From: Chryseobacterium tructae
GTDB taxonomy: Bacteria > Bacteroidota > Bacteroidia > Flavobacteriales > Weeksellaceae
Assembly: GCF_030409875.1 (NCBI RefSeq)
Contig: NZ_JAUFQR010000001.1
Location: 2,046,001 to 2,110,000, forward strand
Direction: 5' to 3'
Length of the DNA: 64,000 nucleotides
The notes under the pieces: generated by a model
The model's database searches: none
What the model was told of the DNA's origin: nothing
Seen by the model: only the letters and a program-made list of their open reading frames with translations
Shown: piece by piece, positions 11,901-20,072 of the stretch
Position numbering within the stretch: the stretch's first letter is position 1
How the letters are laid out: each line of letters begins with the position of its first letter
Position numbers and translations under genes: made by a program

Positions 11901-12524
11901 ACTAAACGTAAGAGTTATTAATAGATCTAATTGGAATGATATTAAAGAAGAAAAAGGAGGTACTATGTCAACAGCGGCAACGCAAGCTCTACAGGAAAGC
12001 AGTTCCATAGTTACAATAAATAATACTCAAATAAATTCTGATATTAACAATGCTAATAATGAAACCATTGCCGATCAAACAAAGAGAGACAAGTTTGGAT
12101 AGGCCTGGAAGTTACAAGAGGAGATGTGCCAACAGCACAGTTAACATCTGTTAGAGGACCTGATGGTAGAGATGGTGAAGCAGATGTAATAACTAATATA
12201 TTACCTGATGCCTCAGGAAAAATTATTAAAACTACTTTCGAAGGAACTAAGTTAATTGCTGGAGCTCAAGTTCATACACATAATAAGTCTCAGAAACCCA
12301 ATCACGTAACGCAACCTGGAACGTCTCCTCAAGACGCACAAACGTCTAAAAGCCAAAATATTCCAATATATGCTGTTGATTCATACATAGGAAGTCAAAA
12401 AAATGGGAATACAATTAATAAAGTTATCTCAAATGGAAGTACAAATAAAGCAGGTACAACTTCAAGCCATAATATAGGACAAGAAGTTTTAAATAATATG
12501 GTTAATAAACAAAAATATCCATAA
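8977..12524 (+). CDS. DUF6443/Rhs polymorphic toxin with JAB/JAMM-like tip (several frameshifts)
   Basis: The start is ATG 8977, not the TTG at 8974. A signal peptide ([20 protein letters not shown]) leads into a DUF6443 region ([24 protein letters not shown]) and many YD repeats. The Rhs core at 11500-11835 has [30 protein letters not shown] and ends at the usual FIDPDG. The variable tip runs to 12524. It holds VHTHNKS followed by SPQD, which fits the JAMM metal-binding H-x-H...S-x-x-D pattern of JAB-type toxin domains. I see frame breaks at about 11236-11420 (several), 11910 (one extra A) and 12090 (one missing T; the restored frame reads [16 protein letters not shown]). They may be sequence errors. 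The JAB call is moderate; the Rhs call is strong. Confidence 0.85.
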
Positions 12525-12958
12525 TGAAAAAAATTGTGTTAATATTATTATTGAACTTTTGTTTTGTGAGTTGTTACTCACAAAAGGCTACTTCAGATAT
12601 AATATACTTTTTACCATCTTCTGTTACTGAAGTTCTTAACAAAGAGTTTCAGCAAAGGACTGGAAATAGTAATACTTATATAGTTTTAGACAAAGAAAAT
12701 ATAGATACTTATATTATCTATTTGAGTAATCCTGATTCTCCTAAAAATTTTTGGGCAGAACATTCAAACAGATCTGTATTTTTACAAGGAAAATTAATTC
12801 CTCTTTATTTTTATTCTGATGAACACTTTTCATTTGCAGAGAAAGGAGAAATAGTATTAAAAAAGTTAGGAACAGAAGAAGGAATTAGAAAAATTAACAC
12901 TATTAGAGATAATGTTTTTAAAATAAAGTTTAAACTTAATGGAGAAATAATAAAGTAG
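12524..12958 (+). CDS. Candidate immunity lipoprotein for the JAB-like tip
   Basis: The product has 144 residues and an N-terminal lipobox (LLLNFCFVSC), so it is probably anchored in the periplasm or outer membrane. Its ATG overlaps the toxin stop by one base (TAATG), a strong sign of translational coupling. I do not recognise the mature domain (DIIYFLPSSVTEVLNKEF, NFWAEHSNRSVFLQGK). Position directly after a variable Rhs tip is the usual place of the cognate immunity gene. Specific pairing is inference. Confidence 0.7.
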   Translation: MKKIVLILLLNFCFVSCYSQKATSDIIYFLPSSVTEVLNKEFQQRTGNSNTYIVLDKENIDTYIIYLSNPDSPKNFWAEHSNRSVFLQGKLIPLYFYSDEHFSFAEKGEIVLKKLGTEEGIRKINTIRDNVFKIKFKLNGEIIK

Positions 12959-12975
12959 ATATCAAAGCCCCGCTG

Positions 12976-13006
12976 CCCCCGCTGGCGCGAGCATCATGCT
13001 CGTGTC
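12976..13006 (+). repeat. Locus palindrome, copy 1 (module 1/2 junction)
   Basis: The core is CCCCGCTGGCGCGAGC followed by ATCATGCTCGTG. GAGCAT pairs with ATGCTC to form a hairpin. It is the first of eight copies in this locus and lies 18 bases after the immunity gene. Confidence 0.75.
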
Positions 13007-13054
13007 TGACTAGTCCTGAAAATCTGATACAGATTATAGGACAAAAATAAATAA

Positions 13055-13924
13055 TTAAACCAGAGCAAAGTTTTTTTTGCTTTGGTTTTTATTTTTATAA
13101 GTTCTCATTTTAATTTCTGACTGCTTATGCATCTGGTTTGGGGTTAGATAGTAATTTGAAAAATGAGGACGCAGCTCATTGTAAATTTCGATGGATTCCT
13201 CTACTAACTTTCTTCTTAAAGCATGGTTTATATGATGCCTGTCAATATTAAATTCGTGCTTTAAAATGCCATTCACTCTCTCCGCTACTGCATTTTCATA
13301 AGGATCGGAATTTTGTGTCATACTACATTTTAATTGATGCTTTTGCAAAACGTTCTGGTATTCATTCGAGCAGTATTGTAAGCCACGATCAGAATGATGG
13401 ATTAAGGATCCCGCCATACCTTTATGTTTCTTTAAAGCTCTTTTCAATGCCATAAGACTACTCTCTGTATTTAAATTATCTGCTACAAAATGTCCCACTA
13501 TTTTCTTAGAATAAGCGTCAGTTATTAAGCTTAAATAGCTTGGATTTCTTCTGTCTCCTATATAAGTAATATCGGCAACCCAAACCTGGTTGGGTTTTGT
13601 TATCTGATAGTCCAGAATCAAATTTTTGTGCTTTCTGAAGCGATGATGGGAGTTGGTAGTAACATGATAATTTTTCCTGGGAGCAATCAATAAGTGATTG
13701 GCTCTTAGGATATCAAAAAATTTATCTCTTCCCACTTTGATAGAACTTAGTGATTTTTGTAACATAAAATATAGTTTCCTGCCTCCTAATCTGGGCATTT
13801 TAACACGAATACTCTCTACCAGCTTTACAACCTCTGAAGCCCTATTCTTACAAACTTTTGTACGCTTGATACTTCTATAATAGATTTGTCTATTTAACCC
13901 TAACAATCCACAAGTAAAAATCAA
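13055..13924 (-). CDS. IS3-family transposase OrfB (DDE integrase domain)
   Basis: The 289-residue product has an N-terminal HTH_21-like part (RLGGRKLYFMLQK) and an rve catalytic core. The DDE residues are visible: Asp in VWVADITYIG, Asp in HHSDRGLQYCS and Glu in NAVAERVNGILKHEF. The reading frame begins at a TTG overlapping the orfA stop (TTGA). In IS3 elements the active protein is usually an OrfAB fusion made by -1 frameshifting; the A-rich AAGAAAAAGAAA at the orfA end is a plausible slip site. The frame is intact. Confidence 0.9.
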   Translation of the reverse strand: MIFTCGLLGLNRQIYYRSIKRTKVCKNRASEVVKLVESIRVKMPRLGGRKLYFMLQKSLSSIKVGRDKFFDILRANHLLIAPRKNYHVTTNSHHRFRKHKNLILDYQITKPNQVWVADITYIGDRRNPSYLSLITDAYSKKIVGHFVADNLNTESSLMALKRALKKHKGMAGSLIHHSDRGLQYCSNEYQNVLQKHQLKCSMTQNSDPYENAVAERVNGILKHEFNIDRHHINHALRRKLVEESIEIYNELRPHFSNYYLTPNQMHKQSEIKMRTYKNKNQSKKNFALV

Positions 13925-14357
13925 AGTTTCTTTTTCTTTACTGCGGAAGTCATCGATTGTTCGGGTGGTGAGTTTTTTCGAATATCAATGTGATATTCTT
14001 TCTCTGCAAGATCAATCATCATATCAAAAAATATAGCTTTTTTATCAGCAATATAAGCCTGCTTTTCCAAGAAAGCTTTTTGCTTTTCAAGAAGTCTTAC
14101 TTCGGCTTCTAGTTCCATAATTCGTTGTTCAGGTGTTTTTTCCATGGCATAAGGTCTTTGGTTTTCCCAATCAAAGTTACCATATTTTCTGAGCCAATTC
14201 AAAAACTGTAGCATGGGATTGTATGCCATATTTTTTTGCGACAACTGGTAATAGTTGACTCGCCGGATTCAACTTCTTTTACTATTTGAAGTTTTAAACT
14301 TAAACTGTAATCTTTCTGCGTACGTTTGATGTACTGTGATTTTAATTGTTCTTCCAT
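13921..14357 (-). CDS. IS3-family transposase OrfA (HTH plus leucine zipper; two small frame breaks)
   Basis: The ATG at 14357 begins MEEQLKSQYIKRTQKDYSLS, a typical OrfA start, continuing to LKLQIVKEVESGEST. The later part (NWLRKYGNFDWENQ, MELEAEVRLLEKQKAFLEK) is the coiled-coil zipper. Between them the frame breaks at an A run (about 14230-14236, one A short) and a T run (about 14206-14210, one T long). Read through, it gives the expected QKKYGIQSHATV. The two breaks may again be sequence errors. Confidence 0.75.
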
Positions 14358-14398
14358 AACGATTTGTTTTTTTTGTGTATCGCTATTTCAGGACTAGA

Positions 14399-14758
14399 CA
14401 AGTTAAAGCAATGACAATTCAAGAGTCAAATGCCGGAGCAAAAGGAAAAACTGATATAATGCAAACTAACGTAAAAGGAGATTGGCAAGGAGGAGAAATG
14501 AAATCTAAATATTCGCTAAAATATGGAGAAGGAGCAAGCGTTACAAACTCATTGTTTGCAGGTACAAGAATTTTAGCAACCAAAGGATTTAAAGGAGGAA
14601 TAGATTATAATTCAAGTACAGGAAAAACTACTTTTAAATTTAAAGGGTGGTTAAATGCAGCGGGAGCCTATAATAGTACAGCAGGGACAAAAGGTTATCA
14701 ACAAAATGTCCAAAGTATGTATGAAAATTCTAAAAAACCTAACCCTCAAGATTATTAA
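14399..14758 (+). pseudogene. Orphan toxin tip, lytic-transglycosylase-like (module 2, no Rhs core)
   Basis: This frame resumes immediately to the right of the IS3 target duplication and reads QVKAMTIQESNAGAKGKTD through GDWQGGEM and LFAGTRILATKGFKGG to WLNAAGAYNSTAGTKGYQQ. It has no usable start and no core, so it is a truncated toxin C-terminus. The order KAM-x-x-QES, a D-I-M-Q-x-N-like DIMQTN, a later helix with AGTRIL and W..A...YN resembles soluble lytic transglycosylase domains, with Glu of QES as the likely catalytic acid. That is a motif-level guess. Two bases separate it from a lipoprotein gene. A lipoprotein immunity factor would suit a peptidoglycan-acting toxin. Confidence 0.6.
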
Positions 14759-14760
14759 TT

Positions 14761-15291
14761 ATGAAACAGAATAAAAAATATTTTTTCCTCGCACTGTTAT
14801 TGTTATTGACTTGTTGCGATTCTCATTCTAATAAGGATCATTTAGACAGTATTGATGATTTCTACGAAAAATGCAGAAAACTTACTTTAAGCGAAAATAA
14901 AATAGGTCAAGAGTATCAGTTTAGTTTGATTGGGGGAAAGATTGATGAAATACATGTAAAATATTTAGGAAATATTATTACCTCTAAACATGATACACTT
15001 AAAATTGTTAATTCTCAAAACCTATTTGGTTTGTCTGAGCAATCAAAAAGAGGTAATGGCAGTGTTTATATATACGATACTCAAAATAAGCTTATTGGCA
15101 TTTATTTTTTAGGAGACTACTGGGGAGTACCTTCAAAAATTGAGGGACAAGATTTAGTATTTAGTTATAAAAATGATTTTTGTAATCAAACTACCAAAAT
15201 CAGTTTGAAAGACAGTATTCCTAAACAAATATTCATAAAATGTACAAAAGAAGGTGGAGATATATATAATTTAGAAACTGCTCATAACTAA
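14761..15291 (+). CDS. Candidate immunity lipoprotein (module 2)
   Basis: The 176-residue product starts with a lipoprotein signal (KKYFFLALLLLLTCC). The mature protein has SIDDFYEKCRKLTLSENKIG, GSVYIYDTQNKLIGIYFLGDY and an acidic-basic C-terminus; I do not recognise a family. It follows the transglycosylase-like tip by two bases and is followed by its own terminator. It is intact although the toxin lacks its core, which suits retention for protection against related cells. Confidence 0.65.
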   Translation: MKQNKKYFFLALLLLLTCCDSHSNKDHLDSIDDFYEKCRKLTLSENKIGQEYQFSLIGGKIDEIHVKYLGNIITSKHDTLKIVNSQNLFGLSEQSKRGNGSVYIYDTQNKLIGIYFLGDYWGVPSKIEGQDLVFSYKNDFCNQTTKISLKDSIPKQIFIKCTKEGGDIYNLETAHN

Positions 15292-15294
15292 ACT

Positions 15295-15321
15295 AAAGCC
15301 AATTCAATTTGAGTTGGCTTT
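15295..15321 (+). terminator. Hairpin terminator after module 2 immunity gene
   Basis: AAAGCCAA (15295-15302) pairs with TTGGCTTT (15314-15321), with extra pairing inside (TCAA/TTGA). The following T tract is short and interrupted. Confidence 0.65.
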
Positions 15322-15327
15322 GTTGTT

Positions 15328-15458
15328 TTATAAAATGCTTTGCAGCTTAGTTTGTTTAAGGAATGCATCCAGAAGAGCGAAGATGTGTTGTTTATCGTTC
15401 TCTTTTAGTTTTTGTATATCTAAAATTTTAGCGACAATACTTTTATCTAGTAGAATAT
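15328..15458 (-). pseudogene. 3' remnant of an XRE-type regulator gene
   Basis: On the minus strand a frame ends with stop at 15328 and reads DILLDKSIVAKILDIQKLKE then NDKQHIFALLDAFLKQTK and LQSIL. This is like the C-terminal helical tail of Bacteroidota XRE (Cro/CI-type) repressors. No HTH is present, and the frame is cut by palindrome copy 2 on its 5' side. It is a leftover from recombination at the module 2/3 junction. The family call is tentative. Confidence 0.45.
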
Positions 15459-15489
15459 CCCCTCGCTGCAGCACGAATCCTTTCGTGTG
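15459..15489 (+). repeat. Locus palindrome, divergent copy 2 (module 2/3 junction)
   Basis: CCCCTCGCTGCAGCACGA, loop ATCCTTT, then TCGTGTG. It follows the same plan as copy 1 (CCC.CGCT.GCGCGA - loop - TCGTG), with CACGAA pairing with TTCGTG. It lies 12 bases before the Rhs homology of module 3 starts. Confidence 0.55.
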
Positions 15490-15500
15490 GCATTTTTGAA

Positions 15501-17831
15501 AACTACAGCTATTATGATACCAAAGGAAGAGCGATTGAAACCCATTCTATCAACCATTTGAGCGGATATACCAAAACAGAATCTAAATTGGATTTTGTGG
15601 GAGTTCCAATTCAGGTTGTTACCAAACACTTAAGAAGACAGAATGATGTTGGTATTACGATCAATGAGCGCTTTGATTACGATAATGCCAACAGACTTGT
15701 TAAACACTGGCATAAAGTAGATGATCAGCCGGAAGTCTTATTGACGGAAAATATTTATAATGAACTGTCCCAATTGACAAATAAAAAAGTAGGAAATAAC
15801 CTTCAAAGTATTGATTATGCTTATAATATTCGTGGTTGGATGACAGACATTAATCAAAAGGAAATGTCACTGCTGGATCTTGGAGGGAAATTATTTTCCT
15901 ATAAGATAAAATACAATCAAGTAGAAGGACTTACAAATCCGGATACCGCTTTATTTTCGGGAAAGAATGTGAAAGGCAGGTACAATGGAAATATTGCAGA
16001 AGTAGATTGGAGAGCCGTGGAATCTCTTGGAGCCCATCCATTATCTACCCCTAAAAGATACGGTTATGTCTATGATAGTCTGAATAGATTAACTGCAGGA
16101 TATTACCAGAACCCTACCAATGCCTGGAGTAAGGAAAATACAGAATCTATAGACTATGACCTGAATGGGAATATTTCGAAAATGTACAGAACCAGTATTG
16201 TTGAAAATAACAATACAGCCACTGTTATTGATGAACTTAACTATATGTATTCCGGAAATAAACTTACCAATGTTCATGATACAAAAAATAATCCCTCAGG
16301 ATATGAAGGCGGGGGCAATACCATTACCTATGATCTGAATGGGAATATGGAGAATATGAAGGATAAAGGAATTAGTTCCATCGCCTACAACTATCTCAAT
16401 CTTCCCAATAAAATGAGTATGTTAGAGTCAGGAGTGGGTCTTACTTACTTATATGGAGCCAACGGTACAAAACTTCAGAAAATAAATTCAACTTATGAAT
16501 GTGGTATTGTAGATTGTTATACAGTGAATGCTGTTTCAGATTATTTGGATGGCTTTCAGTATATGAGTACTTCAACCAGCAGAGGGAATGGCGGCGAGAC
16601 CGAGTTATTGTCTAAAAGCCGGGAAATGTCTAAGGCCATGGAAATACAGGCTTACACGCTCAATAATACTATTAATCCTGTTGACCTAGGAATTAATCCA
16701 CCAATTGAAGGAGGAATTGTAGAGAAAAAGAATAACAATTTATCTTTTTTCCCCACTGCAGAAGGGTATTATGATTACAAAAAAGATCAGTATATTTACC
16801 AGTATAAGGATCATCTTGGCAACGTGAGAATAAGTTTCGGAAGAAACAGCAAAGGCGCACTTGAAATCACCGATGCCAATGATTACTACCCATTTGGAAT
16901 GAATCATTTGAAGTCAGGAAATGCATTTTTTGGACAGAGTACTTATAAAAATTATAAGTACAACGGAAAGGAATTGCAAGAGACGGGTATGTATGATTAT
17001 GGAGCAAGGATGTACATGCCTGATCTTGGAAGATGGGGTGTGGTAGATCCGTTGGCGGAGAAGATGACAAGACACAGTCCTTATAATTATGTATTCAATA
17101 ATCCTGTAATGCATATTGATCCAGATGGGAGGGAACCAGATATTCCTGGAGGACCTAAGCCTAGAGTTTTAGCTGTATTCTATCATGGAGGGCCTACTGG
17201 TGATGGTAAAATAAGAAGTAATACCAAAGATGCTGGAGGAGCTGGTACTAGATATAATGCAACTGCTTCTTATGCTAGATCATTGGGGATGGATTTTAAA
17301 GGAGCTATGATATCACCAGCATTAACACAAGGTGCAGGTGTTGAGACAGGAAAAGAATTTTTAGAAAAAAACTACCAAAAAGGAGATGTAGTACTTGTAT
17401 ATGGTTATAGTTATGGTGGAGATAATGCTGTAAATTTGGCTGAGGAAGTATCTAATGTTCCTATCGACACTATGATAATTGTTGATAGCTCAGATGGACC
17501 ATTGAGAGGCTCAACTGTAAATACTTCTATTTCAGATAATGTGAATTCAGCATATGTTTTTTATCAAGAAAACAATTCTGGTGCATCCAGTTCATCAAGG
17601 GCTTCTGGTTCGTCTTCTGGTTCATCTAGCAATAGTAGTAATAGGAGCGATGGTGGGAGTAGTAATTCTCCAGGTTCGAGAGGATATAGACATACTTCTG
17701 AAGGAAAAGCAAAAGTTACAAATATAAAACTTAGTGGGAAAAACCTAACCCATGGAAATGTCCAAACAAAAGCAGGTGCTCATATTCAAACAGCAATAAA
17801 TAAAAGATTAGATGAAGCCAACAATAGGTAA
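15501..17831 (+). pseudogene. Displaced Rhs core with alpha/beta-hydrolase (lipase-like) tip (module 3)
   Basis: The frame is open for about 775 codons but has no signal peptide, DUF6443 region or credible start. It begins inside the Rhs repeats ([20 protein letters not shown]), exactly where rhsB has [17 protein letters not shown] at about 10297. The core ends with MHIDPDG near 17130. The tip contains VLAVFYHGGPTGDGK, then VLVYGYSYGGDNAVNLAEE, a G-x-S-x-G nucleophile elbow of an alpha/beta hydrolase, and VDSSDG as a possible acid site. A Ser/Gly-rich linker (about 17570-17680) and a His-containing end (AGAHIQTAI) follow. I read it as a lipase/esterase-type toxin cassette that would need recombination into rhsB to be exported. 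Confidence 0.75.
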
Positions 17832-18216
17832 ATTGTTAATAGTAGCTCTTGTTATAATAGGTTTAGCAAGTGTATATTTTTTAATGTATTATTATAATAG
17901 TCAAGATGTAAATGATGTAAAGATTGAAGGTTACGTTTTAGATTCTAATGGCTCTCAACCTTTGAGAGATGCTAAAGTGACAGTTGTAAATGATAGATAT
18001 GAAAGTGATAATGGATATAAAAACTATGATGAATATTTAGGCCAAGATAAAATAGAACTAAGGACTGATAATAAAGGATATTATTCTGCTATTTTAAAAA
18101 AGAGTGCTTACGTATATGTGTATATAGAAAAAGATGGTTATAAACCTATTGAAGAAAGAGGACAACAAGCGCAAAAATTAATTGTTTTTAAAACCAATAT
18201 GGATAGAGTAAAGTAG
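17812..18216 (+). CDS. Candidate membrane-anchored immunity protein (module 3)
   Basis: The 134-residue product overlaps the tip gene by 20 bases. It has one N-terminal membrane segment (LLIVALVIIGLASVYFLMYY) and then a single beta-sandwich domain like the carboxypeptidase-regulatory fold (IEGYVLDSNGSQPLRDAKV, TDNKGYYSAILKK, IEKDGYKP). The domain should face the periplasm, where a lipase-like toxin would act. The pairing is by position only. Confidence 0.65.
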   Translation: MKPTIGKLLIVALVIIGLASVYFLMYYYNSQDVNDVKIEGYVLDSNGSQPLRDAKVTVVNDRYESDNGYKNYDEYLGQDKIELRTDNKGYYSAILKKSAYVYVYIEKDGYKPIEERGQQAQKLIVFKTNMDRVK

Positions 18217-18264
18217 GTTTGATGTTGAGAGTATTGGCATATAATAATTTTCTAATTTTCTCTG

Positions 18265-18297
18265 CCCCCAGCTGGCGCGAGCGTCTCGCTCGTGTCC
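18265..18297 (+). repeat. Locus palindrome, copy 3 (module 3/4 junction)
   Basis: CCCCCAGCTGGCGCGAGC, loop GTCT, CGCTCGTGTCC. GCGAGC pairs with GCTCGT/C over the loop, with compensated changes relative to copy 1. It is followed by an ACAAA-type spacer and a terminator. Confidence 0.75.
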
Positions 18298-18309
18298 AGA
18301 GATAAAACA

Positions 18310-18335
18310 AAGCCACTATGTCAGTAGTGGTTTTT
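18310..18335 (+). terminator. Hairpin terminator after palindrome copy 3
   Basis: CCACTA (18313-18318) pairs with TAGTGG (18325-18330), with flanking AAG/TTT pairing, followed by five T. Confidence 0.75.
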
Positions 18336-18355
18336 GCTCTTCCATCATCAAAAAC

Positions 18356-19447
18356 TATTATATTTACCAGTATAAAGACCATTTAGGAAATGCAAGAGTA
18401 AATTTTGCAAGGGAGAACGCAAGTGTTCTTGAAGTTACAGATACAAACAATTACTATCCATTTGGATTAAACCATATTTCAGGAATGTTTGGTCTTTCTA
18501 ATTTTGGAGCATTATATAGTTATAAGTACAATGGAAAGGAACTTCAGGAAACCGGGATGTATGATTATGGAGCAAGGATGTATATGCCTGATTTAGGAAG
18601 ATGGGGAACACATGACCCTTTAAGCGATGCTACTTTCCAACCATATAATTACGCTAATGATAATCCTATATCTTTTAATGATCCAACTGGAATGATTGGT
18701 CAACAACCTGAAATACATGCGAGTATTGGAGTTACAAAAAATAAAAATGGAGAATATGAAATTATAAGTGCAAAAAATGATGGAGATTTTGGGATCTATT
18801 TGGCTGATGCGAACGGAAGTTATGATGTAAACAAAAGTAAAAGAGTTGGTACATTAAATAATGCTTTCGACTTTTTATTTACCAATGACGATACTGGAAC
18901 ATTTCAAAAAGGAGTTGCCCAAAATAGTAATAATGCTTCAAATATAGTACTTAAAACATCATTAAATCTGGGTTCAATATTAAATAAATATAGTTATAAT
19001 ACAGACAATAATATTGATAATTTTTATTTAGACTTAATGAACTTGGCTTATATGTCTGCTAACTATAGTGAAGGAAGTAATATGGGGAAATTAGATTTGA
19101 AAAAATCATTAGGACTGGACATGTATACACCAGTAAAAGCAGGAAGCAATATAACATCTTTAAGAGCCGCTTCCAATATTCTTTTTGGATACAATATGCG
19201 TAGGATTTATGATAAATATAGTAGTAATTCAAATTTTATAGATAAGTTCCCAACTGCAGGAGACTTTTATACATATGCCATGCAGGCCGTAGGGGGGTAT
19301 AACCAATTTAAAAATAACAGGAATGGTTTCTTCAATGGAAATGGATATAATAAAGGATTCCCTTTTTATGGAGAACATACATATTCAGGAATGAATATTT
19401 ATAGAGGTTATTTTCATCAATTTACAAATCAAAAAATACATAGATAA
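18356..19447 (+). pseudogene. Displaced short Rhs core with toxin tip weakly like polymorphic toxin type 44 (module 4)
   Basis: The in-frame homology begins at [17 protein letters not shown], the same core point where module 6 starts. It lacks any start, signal or repeats. The core continues through [20 protein letters not shown] to SFNDPTG. The tip of about 240 residues includes MGKLDLKKSLGLDMYTPV, NILFGYNMRRIYDKY and YGEHTYSGMNIYRGYF. The end recalls Bacterial toxin 44 (Ntox44) proteins, but I cannot confirm it. An intact lipoprotein gene follows after one base. Confidence 0.65.
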
Positions 19448-19448
19448 A

Positions 19449-19796
19449 ATGCGTTACATACTTTTATTAATCTTTCTTTCTCTAGTTTCTTGCAAAAAAG
19501 AAAAACTTATGTATAAAAAAATTGAAACAGCAGATTACTTGGTTGAAGGTTATACATATGATAATTATACGGATAAAATTTTCCCCAATGAGCTCATCAT
19601 TGTAGACAAGGTTTCAAAAGATACTATATTCCATTGTAGCACTTGTTATAGTGATTTTCATATGATTTTACAAGATACATTATTAATTTATGGTGGATCT
19701 AGGCTGGATAGTACTATTGCACATGGTATATTTTTAAAACGAATTCCTGTACCCCAGATGTATAAAAATAATTTACCATATAAAAGCAAGGATTAA
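19449..19796 (+). CDS. Candidate immunity lipoprotein (module 4)
   Basis: The 115-residue lipoprotein has a lipobox LIFLSLVSC. The mature part is short (YLVEGYTYDNYTDKIFPNEL, HCSTCYSDFHM) with a CSTC pair. No family is recognised. It starts one base after the tip stop, so it is almost certainly co-transcribed with it, and it is followed by palindrome copy 4. Confidence 0.6.
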   Translation: MRYILLLIFLSLVSCKKEKLMYKKIETADYLVEGYTYDNYTDKIFPNELIIVDKVSKDTIFHCSTCYSDFHMILQDTLLIYGGSRLDSTIAHGIFLKRIPVPQMYKNNLPYKSKD

Positions 19797-19805
19797 ATTG
19801 ATGAT

Positions 19806-19835
19806 CCCCGCTAGCGCGAGCATCATGCTCGTGCT
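19806..19835 (+). repeat. Locus palindrome, copy 4 (module 4/5 junction)
   Basis: CCCCGCTAGCGCGAGC, ATC, ATGCTCGTGCT. GAGCAT pairs with ATGCTC. It is followed by AATAACAAA and a terminator. Confidence 0.75.
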
Positions 19836-19845
19836 AAAATAAATA

Positions 19846-19880
19846 ACAAACCTTCGCAATAGTGAGGGTTTTGTATTTTA
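19846..19880 (+). terminator. Hairpin terminator after palindrome copy 4
   Basis: ACAAACCTT pairs with GAGGGTTTTGT with one bulged base; an AT-rich tail (ATTTTAT) follows. It occupies the same place relative to the palindrome as the terminators after copies 3 and 6. Confidence 0.6.
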
Positions 19881-19974
19881 TCTTTAATTATTTTTACAAC
19901 GAATAAGTCATACATCCTTTTGTAATATAAGAAATGATTACTAAATCTGAGATTAAGCCTATTTTTTGATAAAT

Positions 19975-20004
19975 GACACGAGCTAAAAGCTCGCGCTAGC
20001 GAGG
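19975..20004 (-). repeat. Locus palindrome, copy 5, inverted
   Basis: The minus strand reads CCCTCGCTAGCGCGAGC, loop TTT, TAGCTCGTGTC. It is the only clear copy in the reverse orientation and faces copy 4 across about 140 bases. It directly abuts the toxin tail at 20001. Confidence 0.7.
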
Positions 20005-20066
20005 GCACACTTGCAGATCAAAGAGCAATATTTAATGGAAGAAGATTTTTAAAAACTGGAAAATAA
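20001..20066 (+). pseudogene. Last 21 codons of a lost toxin tip (module 5)
   Basis: An open frame reads EGTLADQRAIFNGRRFLKTG then K and stop, directly between inverted palindrome copy 5 and a membrane-protein gene. It occupies the position of a toxin C-terminus in the other modules, six bases before the next ATG. The rest of the toxin is gone. The assignment rests on position. Confidence 0.4.
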
Positions 20067-20072
20067 TTTGTT

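Larger units (their letters stand above)
13011..14396 (-). mobile_element. IS3-family insertion sequence, 1,386 bp
   Basis: Imperfect terminal inverted repeats start TAGTCCTGAAA at both ends. Extended by the flanking C, 13010-13031 and the complement of 14376-14397 match at 18 of 22 bases. A 3-bp target duplication GAC flanks it (13008-13010 and 14397-14399). It carries orfA and orfB on the minus strand. It inserted four bases after palindrome copy 1, between the first immunity gene and the displaced transglycosylase-like tip. Confidence 0.85.

Noticed and set aside
12126..12524. JAB-like tip as a separate gene starting at 12126
   Set aside because: The frame is open upstream and in register with the Rhs core after one-base repair at about 12090, so it is the end of rhsB.
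15314..15499. Plus-strand ORF MALLFYKMLCSLVCLRNAS
   Set aside because: It is antisense to the XRE-like remnant and runs through a palindrome; no family resemblance.
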